The notes under the pieces are model-generated. The model did not search any database. It worked only from the letters and a program-made list of their open reading frames with translations, and was not told where the DNA came from. From the NCBI RefSeq assembly GCF_015277875.1, contig NZ_CP063814.1, positions 1,240,001-1,304,000 on the forward strand: DNA of 64,000 bases, written 5' to 3'. Both the position numbers and the translations under genes were made by a program. Below are positions 18,498-26,356 of this stretch, piece after piece (position 1 is the first letter of the stretch; each line of letters opens with the position of its first letter). The stretch comes from Microbacterium luteum. Lineage in GTDB: Bacteria > Actinomycetota > Actinomycetes > Actinomycetales > Microbacteriaceae.

Positions 18498-19487
18498 ATG
18501 GTGAGTCTTACCGGCGATATGAGCCCCCTGCACCCCGACCGGAACCTGGCTCTCGAGCTCGTGCGCGCAACGGAGGCGGCGTCGATCCGCGCGGTGCCGT
18601 TCATCGGCCGCGGCGCCAAAGAAGCGGCCGACGGCGCGGCCGTGGATGCGATGCGGGCGTTCCTGACCACCGTCAACTTCGATGGCACGATCGTCATCGG
18701 CGAGGGCGAGAAGGACAACGCGCCGATGCTGTTCAACGGCGAGCGCGTCGGAAACGGTCGTGGTCCGCAGTGCGACGTGGCTGTCGACCCGATCGACGGC
18801 ACATCGCTGACGGCCGCCGGGCGCAACAACGCCCTCTCCGTCATCGCGGTCGCCGACCGCGGCTCGATGCTCGACGCGTCGAGCGTGTTCTACATGGACA
18901 AGCTCGTGACCGGCCCCGCCGGCGTCGGAGTGGTCGACATCCGGCTTCCCATCGGCGAGAACATCCGCCTCCTCGCGGGCGCGCTCGGCAAGCCCGTCGA
19001 GGAGATGGTCGTCTCGGTGCTCCACCGACCTCGTCACGAGAAGCTCATCGACGAGATCCGCGAGGCGGGGGCGGGAACGCGTCTCATGAGCGACGGCGAC
19101 GTCGCCGGCGGCATCAACGCCGCCCGTCACAACGCGCGCACGGACATGTGTGTGGGTGTCGGCGGCAGCCCCGAGGGCATCGTCACCGCGTGTGCCATCA
19201 AGGCCCTGGGCGGGCACATCCAGGGCCGGCTGTGGCCGCGCGACGACGACGAGAAGCAGAAGGGCATCGATGCCGGTCTGCAGTTCGGCGACCACGTGTA
19301 CGAAGCCGACGAGATGGTCAAGGGAAAGAACACGATCTTCGTCGCGACGGGTGTGACCGACGGCCAGCTCGTGGCGGGCGTTCGCCGAGAGGGCGGCTAC
19401 GTCTACACCGAGAGCGTCGTGCTGCGTGGCGCCTCGGGCACCCTGCGCCGTATCTCGTCGGAGCATCTCACCTCGAAGTGGCTGTGA
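18498..19487 (+). CDS. glpX: Class II fructose-1,6-bisphosphatase
   Basis: A 329-residue GlpX-type phosphatase, the gluconeogenic FBPase of actinobacteria. Metal-binding acidic motifs are present: GEGEKDNAPML near residue 75 and the DPIDGT lithium-sensitive phosphatase signature near residue 97. A late GVTDGQLVAGV segment is typical. ATG 18498 is leaderless, with TAGAGT (18486-18491) 6 nt upstream. It is separated from the divergent aldolase gene by 203 bp that hold both promoters. Confidence 0.96.
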   Translation: MVSLTGDMSPLHPDRNLALELVRATEAASIRAVPFIGRGAKEAADGAAVDAMRAFLTTVNFDGTIVIGEGEKDNAPMLFNGERVGNGRGPQCDVAVDPIDGTSLTAAGRNNALSVIAVADRGSMLDASSVFYMDKLVTGPAGVGVVDIRLPIGENIRLLAGALGKPVEEMVVSVLHRPRHEKLIDEIREAGAGTRLMSDGDVAGGINAARHNARTDMCVGVGGSPEGIVTACAIKALGGHIQGRLWPRDDDEKQKGIDAGLQFGDHVYEADEMVKGKNTIFVATGVTDGQLVAGVRREGGYVYTESVVLRGASGTLRRISSEHLTSKWL

Positions 19488-19625
19488 GCCGGCTCTCGGC
19501 CGAGACGGCCGGACGGGCGGCGAGATCGTGATGGGTATGTGACAAGGCTCTCAGCATCGCTGTGGGAGACTGGGGGCGTCCGTCAGAGGAGACGCCGAAC
19601 CTTCAACCCAGCGAGGGAGAACTCG

Positions 19626-19832
19626 ATGTCCGCCACCAGCGGAACCACCACGCAGACCGGCGCGCAGGCCGTCGTCGCCGACGCGACCGATCCCGCCCGT
19701 CGACCGGATGTGCTCTTCCGGGTGCGACGCGAAGAGGGTCAGCAGCCGTCGGCGTGGTGGATGATCGGTGCCTTCGTCGGTGTCTCGGCGGCGGTGATCG
19801 TGCTGCTCAGCTTCGTGCCCGGCGGCGCCTGA
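19626..19832 (+). CDS. Small single-pass membrane protein, unknown function
   Basis: A 68-residue protein. A Ser/Thr/Ala-rich N-terminus and a cationic segment (RVRREE) are followed by one C-terminal transmembrane helix (about 46-66) ending in PGGA. GGGAGAA precedes the ATG. The longer frame upstream (from 19539) overlaps promoter-like sequence and is not used. The C-terminal anchor resembles tail-anchored proteins; no function can be assigned. Its stop and that of the convergent rmuC are one base apart, so the two transcripts must overlap at their ends. Confidence 0.6.
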   Translation: MSATSGTTTQTGAQAVVADATDPARRPDVLFRVRREEGQQPSAWWMIGAFVGVSAAVIVLLSFVPGGA

Positions 19833-19833
19833 G

Positions 19834-21165
19834 CTAACGCGCGCTCTCCTCGTCGCGCGACGACTGCGCAGAGGCCCCGGACGCGTCACCATCCGCTGTG
19901 GGCGTATCGAGCCGGAATCGAAGCGCTCCGATGTCTGCGCCCTGAGCGGGAAGCAGCTCGGGGGCGACGACTCGTCGCGGGCTGCTCTCGATCGGCGCGG
20001 GCGCCGTCGCGGAGTCCAGCTTCGTCTCATCGATGCCGGGGAATCGACGGGCCGTCACCAGGACGCGTGACTCGAGGGACCCGATGAGGCCGTTGTAGCT
20101 GTCGATCGTCCGCTCGATCGCGCGACGGAGATCGTCTGCGTGCCCGGACAGCGTCGAAAGTCGCGCGTACAGCTCGTTGCCGAGATCGAACAGGGTGCGC
20201 GCCTCTTCGGAGACGTTCTGCTGGGTCCACGTGAAGGCGACCGTCTTGAGCACCGCCCAGAGGTTGACCGGGGAAGCCAGGGCGACGCGTCGACCGAACG
20301 CGTACTCGAGCAGGCTCGGATCGGCTTCCAGCGCCGCGGCGAGCAGCGCTTCGCTCGGGATGAAGCACACGACGAACTCGGGACTGGCCGACAATCCCGC
20401 CCAGTACTGTTTCTTCGCGAGAGCGTCGACGTGCGAGCGAACCGCCTTCACGTGCTTGCGGAGGAGGCTCTCGCGGCGCGCAGCGTCGTCTCCGGTGGCG
20501 GTGAACGGAATCGCGCTCGCCTCGAGGTAGGCATCCAGGGGGACCTTCGCGTCGATGGCGATCGCCTTCTCGCCGGGCAGGCGCACGACCATATCGGGTC
20601 GGCCGGCGCCGGCATCGGAGTGCACGGATGCCTGCAGGTCGAAGTCGACGTATCGCGTGAGCCCGGCTGCCTCGACGACGCGTCGCAGCTGCGTCTCTCC
20701 CCAGACGCCGCGGGTGCTCCCCGAACGCAGTGCGCCCGCGAGCGCCTCCGTGGTCGCTCGCAACTGCTCGTCGGATTCGTGCGACCGTCGCAGCTGCTCG
20801 GCGAGAGCGCCGAACTGGTGGTGCCGGTCCCGTTCCAGCTCATCGACCTTGCCCTGCATGGTCTGCAGAGTCTCGTGCACCGGCGAAAGGGCGCGGAGAA
20901 TCGCCTGCTCTCGGCGCTCGCGATCGTCGCGCGCCGCGAGGTCGGATCGCGCCTGGGACGCCAGCTCCCGATACAGCAGCTGCTGGTGATCGAGTTGCGC
21001 CTGCACCCCCTGCCGCGCGGCGTTCGCGGCGGCGACCTGGGCGCGCAGGTCGGCGATCTGCGTGTGCGAACGCGTCGCGGCTCGCGCCCCGCCGGCGGCC
21101 CAGCCGGCCAGAAGGCCCGCGAACAGTGCCGCGACGGCGAGGAGGGGAAGGAGCATCGTGTCCAT
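19834..21165 (-). CDS. rmuC: DNA recombination protein RmuC
   Basis: A 443-residue RmuC-family protein with a predicted PD-(D/E)XK nuclease-like core. RmuC limits recombination at inverted repeats in E. coli. It has an N-terminal transmembrane helix (about 5-25), a coiled coil (about 35-130), then the conserved RGVWGETQLRRVVE near residue 155 and the PDMVVRLPG-x-IAIDAKVPLDAY segment with the catalytic D and K of the nuclease motif. The C-terminal 70 residues are low complexity. It is probably cotranscribed with the exonuclease gene 111 bp upstream. Confidence 0.92.
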   Translation of the reverse strand: MDTMLLPLLAVAALFAGLLAGWAAGGARAATRSHTQIADLRAQVAAANAARQGVQAQLDHQQLLYRELASQARSDLAARDDRERREQAILRALSPVHETLQTMQGKVDELERDRHHQFGALAEQLRRSHESDEQLRATTEALAGALRSGSTRGVWGETQLRRVVEAAGLTRYVDFDLQASVHSDAGAGRPDMVVRLPGEKAIAIDAKVPLDAYLEASAIPFTATGDDAARRESLLRKHVKAVRSHVDALAKKQYWAGLSASPEFVVCFIPSEALLAAALEADPSLLEYAFGRRVALASPVNLWAVLKTVAFTWTQQNVSEEARTLFDLGNELYARLSTLSGHADDLRRAIERTIDSYNGLIGSLESRVLVTARRFPGIDETKLDSATAPAPIESSPRRVVAPELLPAQGADIGALRFRLDTPTADGDASGASAQSSRDEESAR

Positions 21166-21276
21166 GCCGACACTCTCTCGCAGACCTCCGACACCGCCTC
21201 TCTCGGCACGCGCCGGCGCGTTGAAGCGGCGTCCCGACCGACGGGGCCGCCGTCCCGGCCAGGCCGGCGCGATCGA

Positions 21277-21885
21277 TCAGGCGGCGACGACGGCGGATGC
21301 CGCGCGACCTGCCGTGGCCGGTGCGATCTGCGAGACCCTCACCCCGGTCGCCTCCGCGAGGGCCACGATGTCGGCGGCACCGGCACGGCGCGCGGCGTCC
21401 ACCATCACGTGCGCGCAGGCGAGCGCGTCGGCAGTGGCGTTGTGGTGCGCGAAGGAGGCGAAACCGGCCTCGGCGGCGACGAACGGCAGGCGATACGACT
21501 CGAGCGAGTACACCCGGCGGGCCACCTGAAGGCTGCAGGCGTACCGATAGGGCGGGCACTCGTCACCGGTCGCCTCGCATGCGCGCTTGATGACGGCCAT
21601 GTCGAAGCCGGCGTTGTGGGCGACGAGGATGTCCTCGCCCACGAACGAGGCGATGTCCGAGAGCTGCTCGGTCCACGTCGCCGCATCCGCAACGTCCCGG
21701 GCTTGGATTCCGTGGATGCGGGTGTTCAGTTCGAAGAACGCATCGTGACCGACAGGTGGCCTGATCAGCCATCCGGTCTTCGCCACGACCTCTCCGGCGC
21801 GCACACGGACGAGTCCGACGGCGCAGGCCGATGCGCTGCTGGAATTCGCCGTCTCGAAGTCGATCGCCGTGAAATCCAGTGACAC
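21277..21885 (-). CDS. DnaQ-like 3'-5' exonuclease domain protein
   Basis: A 202-residue DEDDh-family exonuclease. ExoI is TAIDFETAN (catalytic D and E near residue 8), ExoII includes VAHNAGFDM and ExoIII ends in HNATADALA, giving a DEDDh set like that of the DNA polymerase III epsilon subunit. A GTG start at 21885 is preceded 6 nt upstream by a weak GATGCT -10. A longer open frame runs through the ychF promoter and start and is rejected. It is a likely nuclease in repair or tRNA/RNA processing; the substrate is unknown. Confidence 0.85.
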   Translation of the reverse strand: MSLDFTAIDFETANSSSASACAVGLVRVRAGEVVAKTGWLIRPPVGHDAFFELNTRIHGIQARDVADAATWTEQLSDIASFVGEDILVAHNAGFDMAVIKRACEATGDECPPYRYACSLQVARRVYSLESYRLPFVAAEAGFASFAHHNATADALACAHVMVDAARRAGAADIVALAEATGVRVSQIAPATAGRAASAVVAA

Positions 21886-21949
21886 GTCGACAGCATCGCG
21901 TGCGAGCGGCGTCTTCTCGCGCAGGCGCGCCGCCCTAGACTGGACTCCC

Positions 21950-23023
21950 GTGGCTCTCACCATCGGAATCGTCGGACTCCCGAATGTCGGCAAGTCGACC
22001 CTCTTCAACGCGCTGACCAAGAACCAGGTGCTCGCGGCGAACTATCCGTTCGCCACGATCGAGCCCAACGTCGGGGTGGTGAGTCTGCCCGATCCGCGCC
22101 TGGCCCGCCTGGCCGAGATCTTCTCCAGCGAGCGGGTGCTGCCGGCGACGGTGTCGTTCGTGGACATCGCCGGCATCGTGCGGGGCGCGAGCGAAGGGGA
22201 GGGTCTGGGCAACCAGTTCCTCGCGAACATCCGTGAAGCCGATGCCATCGCGCAGGTCGTTCGCGGCTTCGCGGACGACGATGTCGTTCACGTGGACGGC
22301 GAGGTGAATCCCGCGAGCGACATGGAGACGATCAACGCCGAGCTTCAGCTGGCCGACCTGCAGACGCTCGAGAAGGCGATCCCGCGGTTCGAGAAGGAGG
22401 TCAGGGGCAAGAAGACCGATCCTGCCGTGCTGGCCGCGGCCGTCGCCGCCAAGGATGCCTTGGACGCGGGGACCCTTCTCTCCGGAGCGGGCCTCGACCT
22501 CGAGCCCATCAAGGAGCTCGGGCTGCTCACATCGAAGCCCTTCATCTTCGTCTTCAACGTCGACGAGGCCGTGCTCACGGACGATGCGCGCAAGGCCGAG
22601 CTCGCGGCGTTGGTCGCCCCCGCTCAGGCTGTGTTCCTCGATGCCAAGATCGAGTCCGAGTTGATCGACCTCGACGCCGCGGACGCCGCGGAACTGCTGG
22701 CCGCGACCGGTCAGGAAGAATCGGGCCTCGACCAGCTCGCCCGCATCGGATTCGACACCCTCGGCCTGCAGACGTACCTCACGGCCGGGCCGAAGGAGGC
22801 GCGCGCCTGGACGATCCCGCAGGGCGCGAAGGCTCCGCAGGCGGCGGGCGTCATCCACACCGACTTCGAGAAGGGCTTCATCAAGGCGGAGGTCATCTCG
22901 TTCGACGACCTCGTCGCGTGCGGTTCGGTCCTGGAGGCTCGCTCTCGCGGAAAGGCCCGCCTCGAGGGCAAGGAATACGTCATGCGCGACGGCGACGTGG
23001 TGGAGTTCCGCTTCAACAACTGA
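21950..23023 (+). CDS. ychF: Ribosome-binding ATPase YchF
   Basis: A 357-residue Obg-family P-loop protein that binds the ribosome and prefers ATP. The G1 motif GLPNVGKSTLFNAL is at about residues 7-20, G3 is FVDIAGIV, and the non-canonical G4 (FNVDEA rather than NKxD) accounts for ATP specificity. A helical domain lies at about 130-200 and the C-terminal TGS-like domain ends in DGDVVEFRFNN. GTG 21950 follows TAGACT (21936-21941) with an 8-nt gap, so the mRNA is near-leaderless. It is monocistronic, ending 21 nt from a convergent stop. Confidence 0.96.
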   Translation: MALTIGIVGLPNVGKSTLFNALTKNQVLAANYPFATIEPNVGVVSLPDPRLARLAEIFSSERVLPATVSFVDIAGIVRGASEGEGLGNQFLANIREADAIAQVVRGFADDDVVHVDGEVNPASDMETINAELQLADLQTLEKAIPRFEKEVRGKKTDPAVLAAAVAAKDALDAGTLLSGAGLDLEPIKELGLLTSKPFIFVFNVDEAVLTDDARKAELAALVAPAQAVFLDAKIESELIDLDAADAAELLAATGQEESGLDQLARIGFDTLGLQTYLTAGPKEARAWTIPQGAKAPQAAGVIHTDFEKGFIKAEVISFDDLVACGSVLEARSRGKARLEGKEYVMRDGDVVEFRFNN

Positions 23024-23044
23024 GCCCGTGCCCGCAGTCGGATC

Positions 23045-23350
23045 TCACGCGAGATCAGGCAGACGAAGCCAGGGTGAGGATGCGGTGAACCGCATCGTCT
23101 CCGCGCCGACGGGGAGCATGGCGATCTCGGCAAGGGATGCGTCGATGTCGAGCAGGTGATGCGTGTGCGTGGTTCCCCAGCACTCGGGATCGTGATCGAC
23201 GCCGCCGCAGGAGAAGGACCAGCCGTCGGGTCCGTGCACGACGTAGCGCACCGAGCGCTCCTGTCGGAAGAGGTGGCAACAGGCGACGGCGTAGACATCG
23301 AAACCTCTCGGCATCGGTGTCGGACGGTTGCTGTTCGTGGATGAGGACAT
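23045..23350 (-). CDS. Small Cys/His-rich protein, possibly DUF2185-related
   Basis: A 101-residue cytoplasmic protein. The pattern ACCHLF...RYVVHGPDGWSFSCGG.DHDPECW...HTHHLLDID, then a leucine-rich C-terminus, resembles short DUF2185/immunity-like proteins, but I am not certain. Four cysteines and six histidines within about 45 residues (21-66) suggest metal binding, or metalloid binding given the neighbouring ars genes. ATG 23350 is chosen as the first Met before the conserved part; the frame is open further upstream through operator sequence. A minus-strand -10 (TAGCCT, 23405 to 23400) overlaps a perfect palindrome about 50 bp upstream. Confidence 0.5.
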   Translation of the reverse strand: MSSSTNSNRPTPMPRGFDVYAVACCHLFRQERSVRYVVHGPDGWSFSCGGVDHDPECWGTTHTHHLLDIDASLAEIAMLPVGAETMRFTASSPWLRLPDLA

Positions 23351-23400
23351 GGGCGTGCTCCGATCGTCGGGAGAGGGGCACGCTCTCGATGTGATTCCGA

Positions 23401-23426
23401 GGCTATGTCGGGCCCCCGACATAGCC
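23401..23426. promoter_or_regulatory. Perfect 12-bp palindrome over the promoter of the Cys/His-rich gene
   Basis: GGCTATGTCGGG (23401-23412) and its exact complement (23415-23426) are separated by 2 bp. The minus-strand -10 TAGCCT lies in one arm, so a bound dimeric repressor would block transcription of the gene at 23045-23350. Confidence 0.6.
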
Positions 23427-23460
23427 GTCGGAGCGGATACGCACAGCACAGACTGGACGA

Positions 23461-23482
23461 AGCATAGATAGCCATCTATGCT
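23461..23482. promoter_or_regulatory. ArsR-type operator in the arsC promoter
   Basis: Perfect inverted repeat AGCATAGAT-N4-ATCTATGCT. Its core ATAGAT-N4-ATCTAT recurs at 24567-24582 over the start of the arsR-arsC fusion gene, with one base changed. AT-rich for this genome, it overlaps the likely -10 of arsC. Confidence 0.75.
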
Positions 23483-23486
23483 TTTG

Positions 23487-23508
23487 CACAGCAGCCCAGG
23501 CTGCTGTG
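23487..23508 (+). promoter_or_regulatory. Perfect 10-bp hairpin in the arsC leader
   Basis: CACAGCAGCC (23487-23496) and GGCTGCTGTG (23499-23508), 2 bp apart, lie 4 bp after the ArsR-type operator. It could be a third operator or an mRNA hairpin in the 90-nt leader. Confidence 0.5.
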
Positions 23509-23571
23509 GAGTCGGGGTCCCACCGGCACCGCCCCTCGATCTCGTGTTCTCCATCCCGTGAAGGAGCCGTC

Positions 23572-23988
23572 ATGACCGGCAAGCCGTCTGTCCTCTTCGT
23601 GTGTGTCCACAATGCCGGCCGTTCGCAGATGGCGGCCGGGTTCCTCGAGGAGCTCGGCGCCGGTCGCGTCGATGTGCTCTCGGCGGGATCGGCGCCGAAG
23701 AACGAGATCAATCCCGTCGCGGTGGCGGCGATGGCCGAAGAGGGCATCGACATTGCGGGCAACTCCCCGAAGGTCCTGACGGTCGACGCCGTCAAGGAGT
23801 CCGACGTCGTGATCACGATGGGCTGCGGCGACGCGTGCCCCATCTTCCCCGGGAAGCGCTACGAGGACTGGCAGCTCGACGACCCGGCCGGCCAGGGAAT
23901 CGAGGCGGTGCGCCCCATCCGCGACGAGATCCGGGGCCGTGTCGAGGCCCTTCTCGCCGACCTGCTCGCCGAAGAGGGTGCGGCATGA
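23572..23988 (+). CDS. arsC: Arsenate reductase ArsC (low-molecular-weight phosphatase fold)
   Basis: A 138-residue arsenate reductase of the LMW-PTPase type. The P-loop is C11-V-H-N-A-G-R-S (CX5RS), followed by C85 and C89 in MGCGDACP. These match the three redox cysteines of the thioredoxin-coupled B. subtilis and S. aureus enzymes (C10, C82, C89), so electrons probably pass C11 to C85 to C89 and on to thioredoxin. AAGGAG lies 5 nt before the ATG. Expression is probably controlled by the ATAGAT-N4-ATCTAT operator upstream. No arsenite efflux pump (arsB or acr3) is present in the window. Confidence 0.92.
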   Translation: MTGKPSVLFVCVHNAGRSQMAAGFLEELGAGRVDVLSAGSAPKNEINPVAVAAMAEEGIDIAGNSPKVLTVDAVKESDVVITMGCGDACPIFPGKRYEDWQLDDPAGQGIEAVRPIRDEIRGRVEALLADLLAEEGAA

Positions 23989-24022
23989 CCGGTACGCAGG
24001 GCCAGGGTGTTGCGCGGTCCGG

Positions 24023-24523
24023 TCACTCCGAGGCGAGTGCTGCCAGAGCCTCACCGGTCAGCCGCTGCGTGGTCCATTCCTTCATCGGGATGGCTCCCAA
24101 CCCGCGGTAGAAGGCGATCGACGGCGCATTCCAGTCCAAGACGGTCCACTCCAGGCGGGAGTAGCCCCGCGCGCGGCACTCGTGAGCGAGAGCCGCGATG
24201 AGGGCTTTCCCGTATCCCCGGCCACGCTCGGTCTCCTCGACGAAGAGATCCTCGAGCCAGATGCCGTGCGTCCCGGTCCACGTGGAGTACGTGAGGAACC
24301 ACACGGCGATCCCGACGATCCGACCTTGGCGCTCCACGACGTGGGCGAAGACCTTCGGTGCTGCGCCGAAGAACCGGTCGGTGATCATCTCGACGGTGTT
24401 CTCGACGGCATCGGGTTCGCGCTCGTAGGCCGCGAGGCGTCGGATGCTGTCGAGAAGCCCCTGTTCGTCGCCGGGCTGGGCCGGCCGGAGGACGGCGTCG
24501 TGGGGGAGAAGGCGCGGAGTCAC
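24023..24523 (-). CDS. GNAT family N-acetyltransferase, diamine acetyltransferase-like
   Basis: A 166-residue acetyltransferase of the GNAT superfamily. Motif A (ERGRGYGKALIAALA, about 100-115) binds the acetyl-CoA pyrophosphate. The WTVLDWN-x-AIAFYRGLGA region and WLEDLFVEE strand resemble spermidine/spermine acetyltransferases (SAT1-like), so a polyamine or similar amine is a reasonable but unproven substrate. GTG 24523 is leaderless, with TACGCT (24535 to 24530) 6 nt upstream. The promoter is divergent from, and close to, the arsR-arsC operator, so some cross-regulation is possible. Confidence 0.8.
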   Translation of the reverse strand: MTPRLLPHDAVLRPAQPGDEQGLLDSIRRLAAYEREPDAVENTVEMITDRFFGAAPKVFAHVVERQGRIVGIAVWFLTYSTWTGTHGIWLEDLFVEETERGRGYGKALIAALAHECRARGYSRLEWTVLDWNAPSIAFYRGLGAIPMKEWTTQRLTGEALAALASE

Positions 24524-24566
24524 GAGGTCAGCGTATCCGTCTCGCCACCGATCGCCGGAGCGAGAG

Positions 24567-24582
24567 ATAGACTCACATCTAT
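24567..24582. promoter_or_regulatory. Auto-operator and -10 of the arsR-arsC fusion gene
   Basis: ATAGAC-TCAC-ATCTAT has the same 16-bp frame as the arsC operator. It contains the -10 TAGACT (24568-24573), and its right half runs into the ATG at 24581, so repressor binding would cover the whole leaderless start. Confidence 0.7.
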
Positions 24583-25465
24583 GCATGCGGCTGCGAATGA
24601 GCGACGCCTGACGGCGCTCGGGGATCCCACACGCTCCCGCATCCTGCGCCTCATCCGGGATTCCGACGACGGGCGCGCGCTCGTCGGAGAGCTGGCAGCG
24701 ACCCTCGGACTGACGCAGCCCACGATCAGCCACCACATGAAGGCGCTGCTCGCCGAGGGATTCCTTGTGCGCAAGCCGGAAGGCCGTCGCGTCTGGTACG
24801 CGATCCATCCGGACGAAGACGACAGGATCGCGGCGTTCCTCGGGCAGAAGATCGGGCCGGAGCCGGACACAGCTCGCATCGTCGCGGACCTCACCACGAG
24901 ATTCCGTGGCGTCTTCGTCGTCGAGGCGATCCGATCGGTCGTGACCGACAGCCTTGTCCGCCTGCGCGGCGACGACACAGCGGCGCCGTTTCTCGCGTCG
25001 CGCACGGCAGCGTTCGCCTCATCGCGGCTCGAAGCCTTGGCGCGCGCCGACGCGGGCCCCGACGACACGCCGCATGTGCTCTTCGTGTGCGTGCAGAACG
25101 CCGGGCGGTCCCAGCTCGCGGCGGGAATTCTGCGTCACCTCGCCGGCGACCGGCTCCGCGTCGCGACTGCGGGTTCGCAGCCGGCCACCGAGGTGCGTTC
25201 GAGCATCATCGCTGCGCTCGATGAGATCGGCATTCCGGCCACGGGAGACTTCCCCAAGCCGCTCACGGAAGAGGCGGTGCGCGCTGCCAGCGTCGTCATC
25301 ACCATGGGATGCGGTGACGCATGTCCCGTGCTTCCCGGGCGACGATATCTCGACTGGGATCTCGAAGACCCGGCGGGGCTGCCGCCGGCCGGCGTGCGGG
25401 CGATCCGCGATGACATCGACCGTCGCGTGCGCGCGCTCTACAGCGAATTGGTGCCGGCCGCGTGA
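24581..25465 (+). CDS. ArsR-family repressor fused to an ArsC-type arsenate reductase
   Basis: A 294-residue fusion. Residues 8-80 form an ArsR winged helix (recognition helix in LTQPTISHHMKALLAEG). About 95-155 match the three-helix dimerisation segment often attached to actinobacterial arsenate reductases. About 163-294 are a complete LMW-PTPase-type ArsC with C170 in the CX5RS loop and C244 and C248 in MGCGDACP. The DNA-binding half has no cysteine at all: the classical metalloid-binding CVC of ArsR is replaced by ALVGELA. Either sensing depends on the enzyme cysteines or the inducer is different. The leaderless ATG (TAGACT, 7 nt) overlaps the proposed auto-operator. Confidence 0.88.
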   Translation: MHAAANERRLTALGDPTRSRILRLIRDSDDGRALVGELAATLGLTQPTISHHMKALLAEGFLVRKPEGRRVWYAIHPDEDDRIAAFLGQKIGPEPDTARIVADLTTRFRGVFVVEAIRSVVTDSLVRLRGDDTAAPFLASRTAAFASSRLEALARADAGPDDTPHVLFVCVQNAGRSQLAAGILRHLAGDRLRVATAGSQPATEVRSSIIAALDEIGIPATGDFPKPLTEEAVRAASVVITMGCGDACPVLPGRRYLDWDLEDPAGLPPAGVRAIRDDIDRRVRALYSELVPAA

Positions 25466-25485
25466 TCCGATGACATGATGAGCGC

Positions 25486-26330
25486 ATGCCGGAGTCGCCC
25501 GAGGTTCACGCACTGACAGAGGCCTTGCGATCTCGACTCCTGGATGCGCGAATCGTGCGCATCGACCTCGCGGAATTCCGCGTGTGGAAGAGCCGCGATC
25601 GCCGGCCCGAGACGTTGGCGGGCGCGGTGATCACGGACGTCACACGCGCCGGCAAGCACACGCTCGTCGCGACCGACCGCGGTGTTCTGGTCATCTCCTA
25701 CGGGCGCGCCGGGTGGGCACGCTGGCCTGGCGATGGATCGGATGACGGCGACGGCGGCGACACCGACGGCCAACGCGACGAGCCGCCCGTCGTCGCGACC
25801 CTCGAGACGGATCGCGATGGGCCGATCCGCTTGCGGCGGACTGGCTGTCGTTCTCCCTCGCGCTGGTCGAAGACGCGCATACGTTGCCGGCCATCGCCGC
25901 GCTGGGGCCGGATCCGGCGCGATCCGACTACACGCGCGCTGACTTCGACGGCGTGGTGGTGGGACGGCGCAAACAGCTGAAGGCCCTCCTGCAGGAGCAG
26001 AAGTCGTTCGCGGGGGTGGGGAACGCGTACTCCGACGAGATCCTGCACATCGCCGGGTTGTCACCGCTCGCGCAGGCGTCGACCCTCACCGAGGATGAAC
26101 GCGACCGGCTGTATGACGCTCTCCGTTCCGCGCTCCACGACGCCGTCACCGCGAGAGCCACCGTGCCGATCGCGCACCAGAAGGCCGCGAAAACGGCGGC
26201 GATGCGTGTTCATGGACGCGCACACGAGGCGTGCCCCGTGTGCGGCGGCGTCATCCACGACGTACCCGGGTCGCGCGGCGGCGCTCAGTACTGCCCGGGG
26301 TGTCAGACGAGCGGTGTGCCGCTGACATGA
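25486..26330 (+). pseudogene. Fpg/Nei family DNA glycosylase, frameshifted
   Basis: The N-terminal part (25486 to about 25820) has the catalytic MPESPEV start (Pro2, Glu3) and the GKH lysine loop. The C-terminal part, read one frame earlier, has the helix-two-turn-helix segment KSFAGVGNAYSDEIL and the zinc finger CPVCGG...YCPGCQ. The two frames join if a single G is added to GGG at 25819-25821, giving DGADPLAADW. As written the first frame runs into unrelated sequence and stops at 25980. This is either a true recent inactivation or a homopolymer sequencing error. A weak CATGAT -10 lies 6 nt before the ATG. Confidence 0.85.
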
Positions 26331-26356
26331 CGTGCGCACGGCGATACGATCGGGAC

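Noticed and set aside
23939..24580. N-terminal extension of the ArsR-ArsC protein
   Set aside because: The frame is open through arsC's end and antisense to the acetyltransferase gene, but a promoter with a leaderless ATG at 24581 and the HTH start agree on the shorter form.
25815..25835. Programmed -1 frameshift in the Fpg/Nei gene
   Set aside because: There is no slippery heptamer with a downstream pseudoknot at the junction; a single missing G in a homopolymer explains it more simply.
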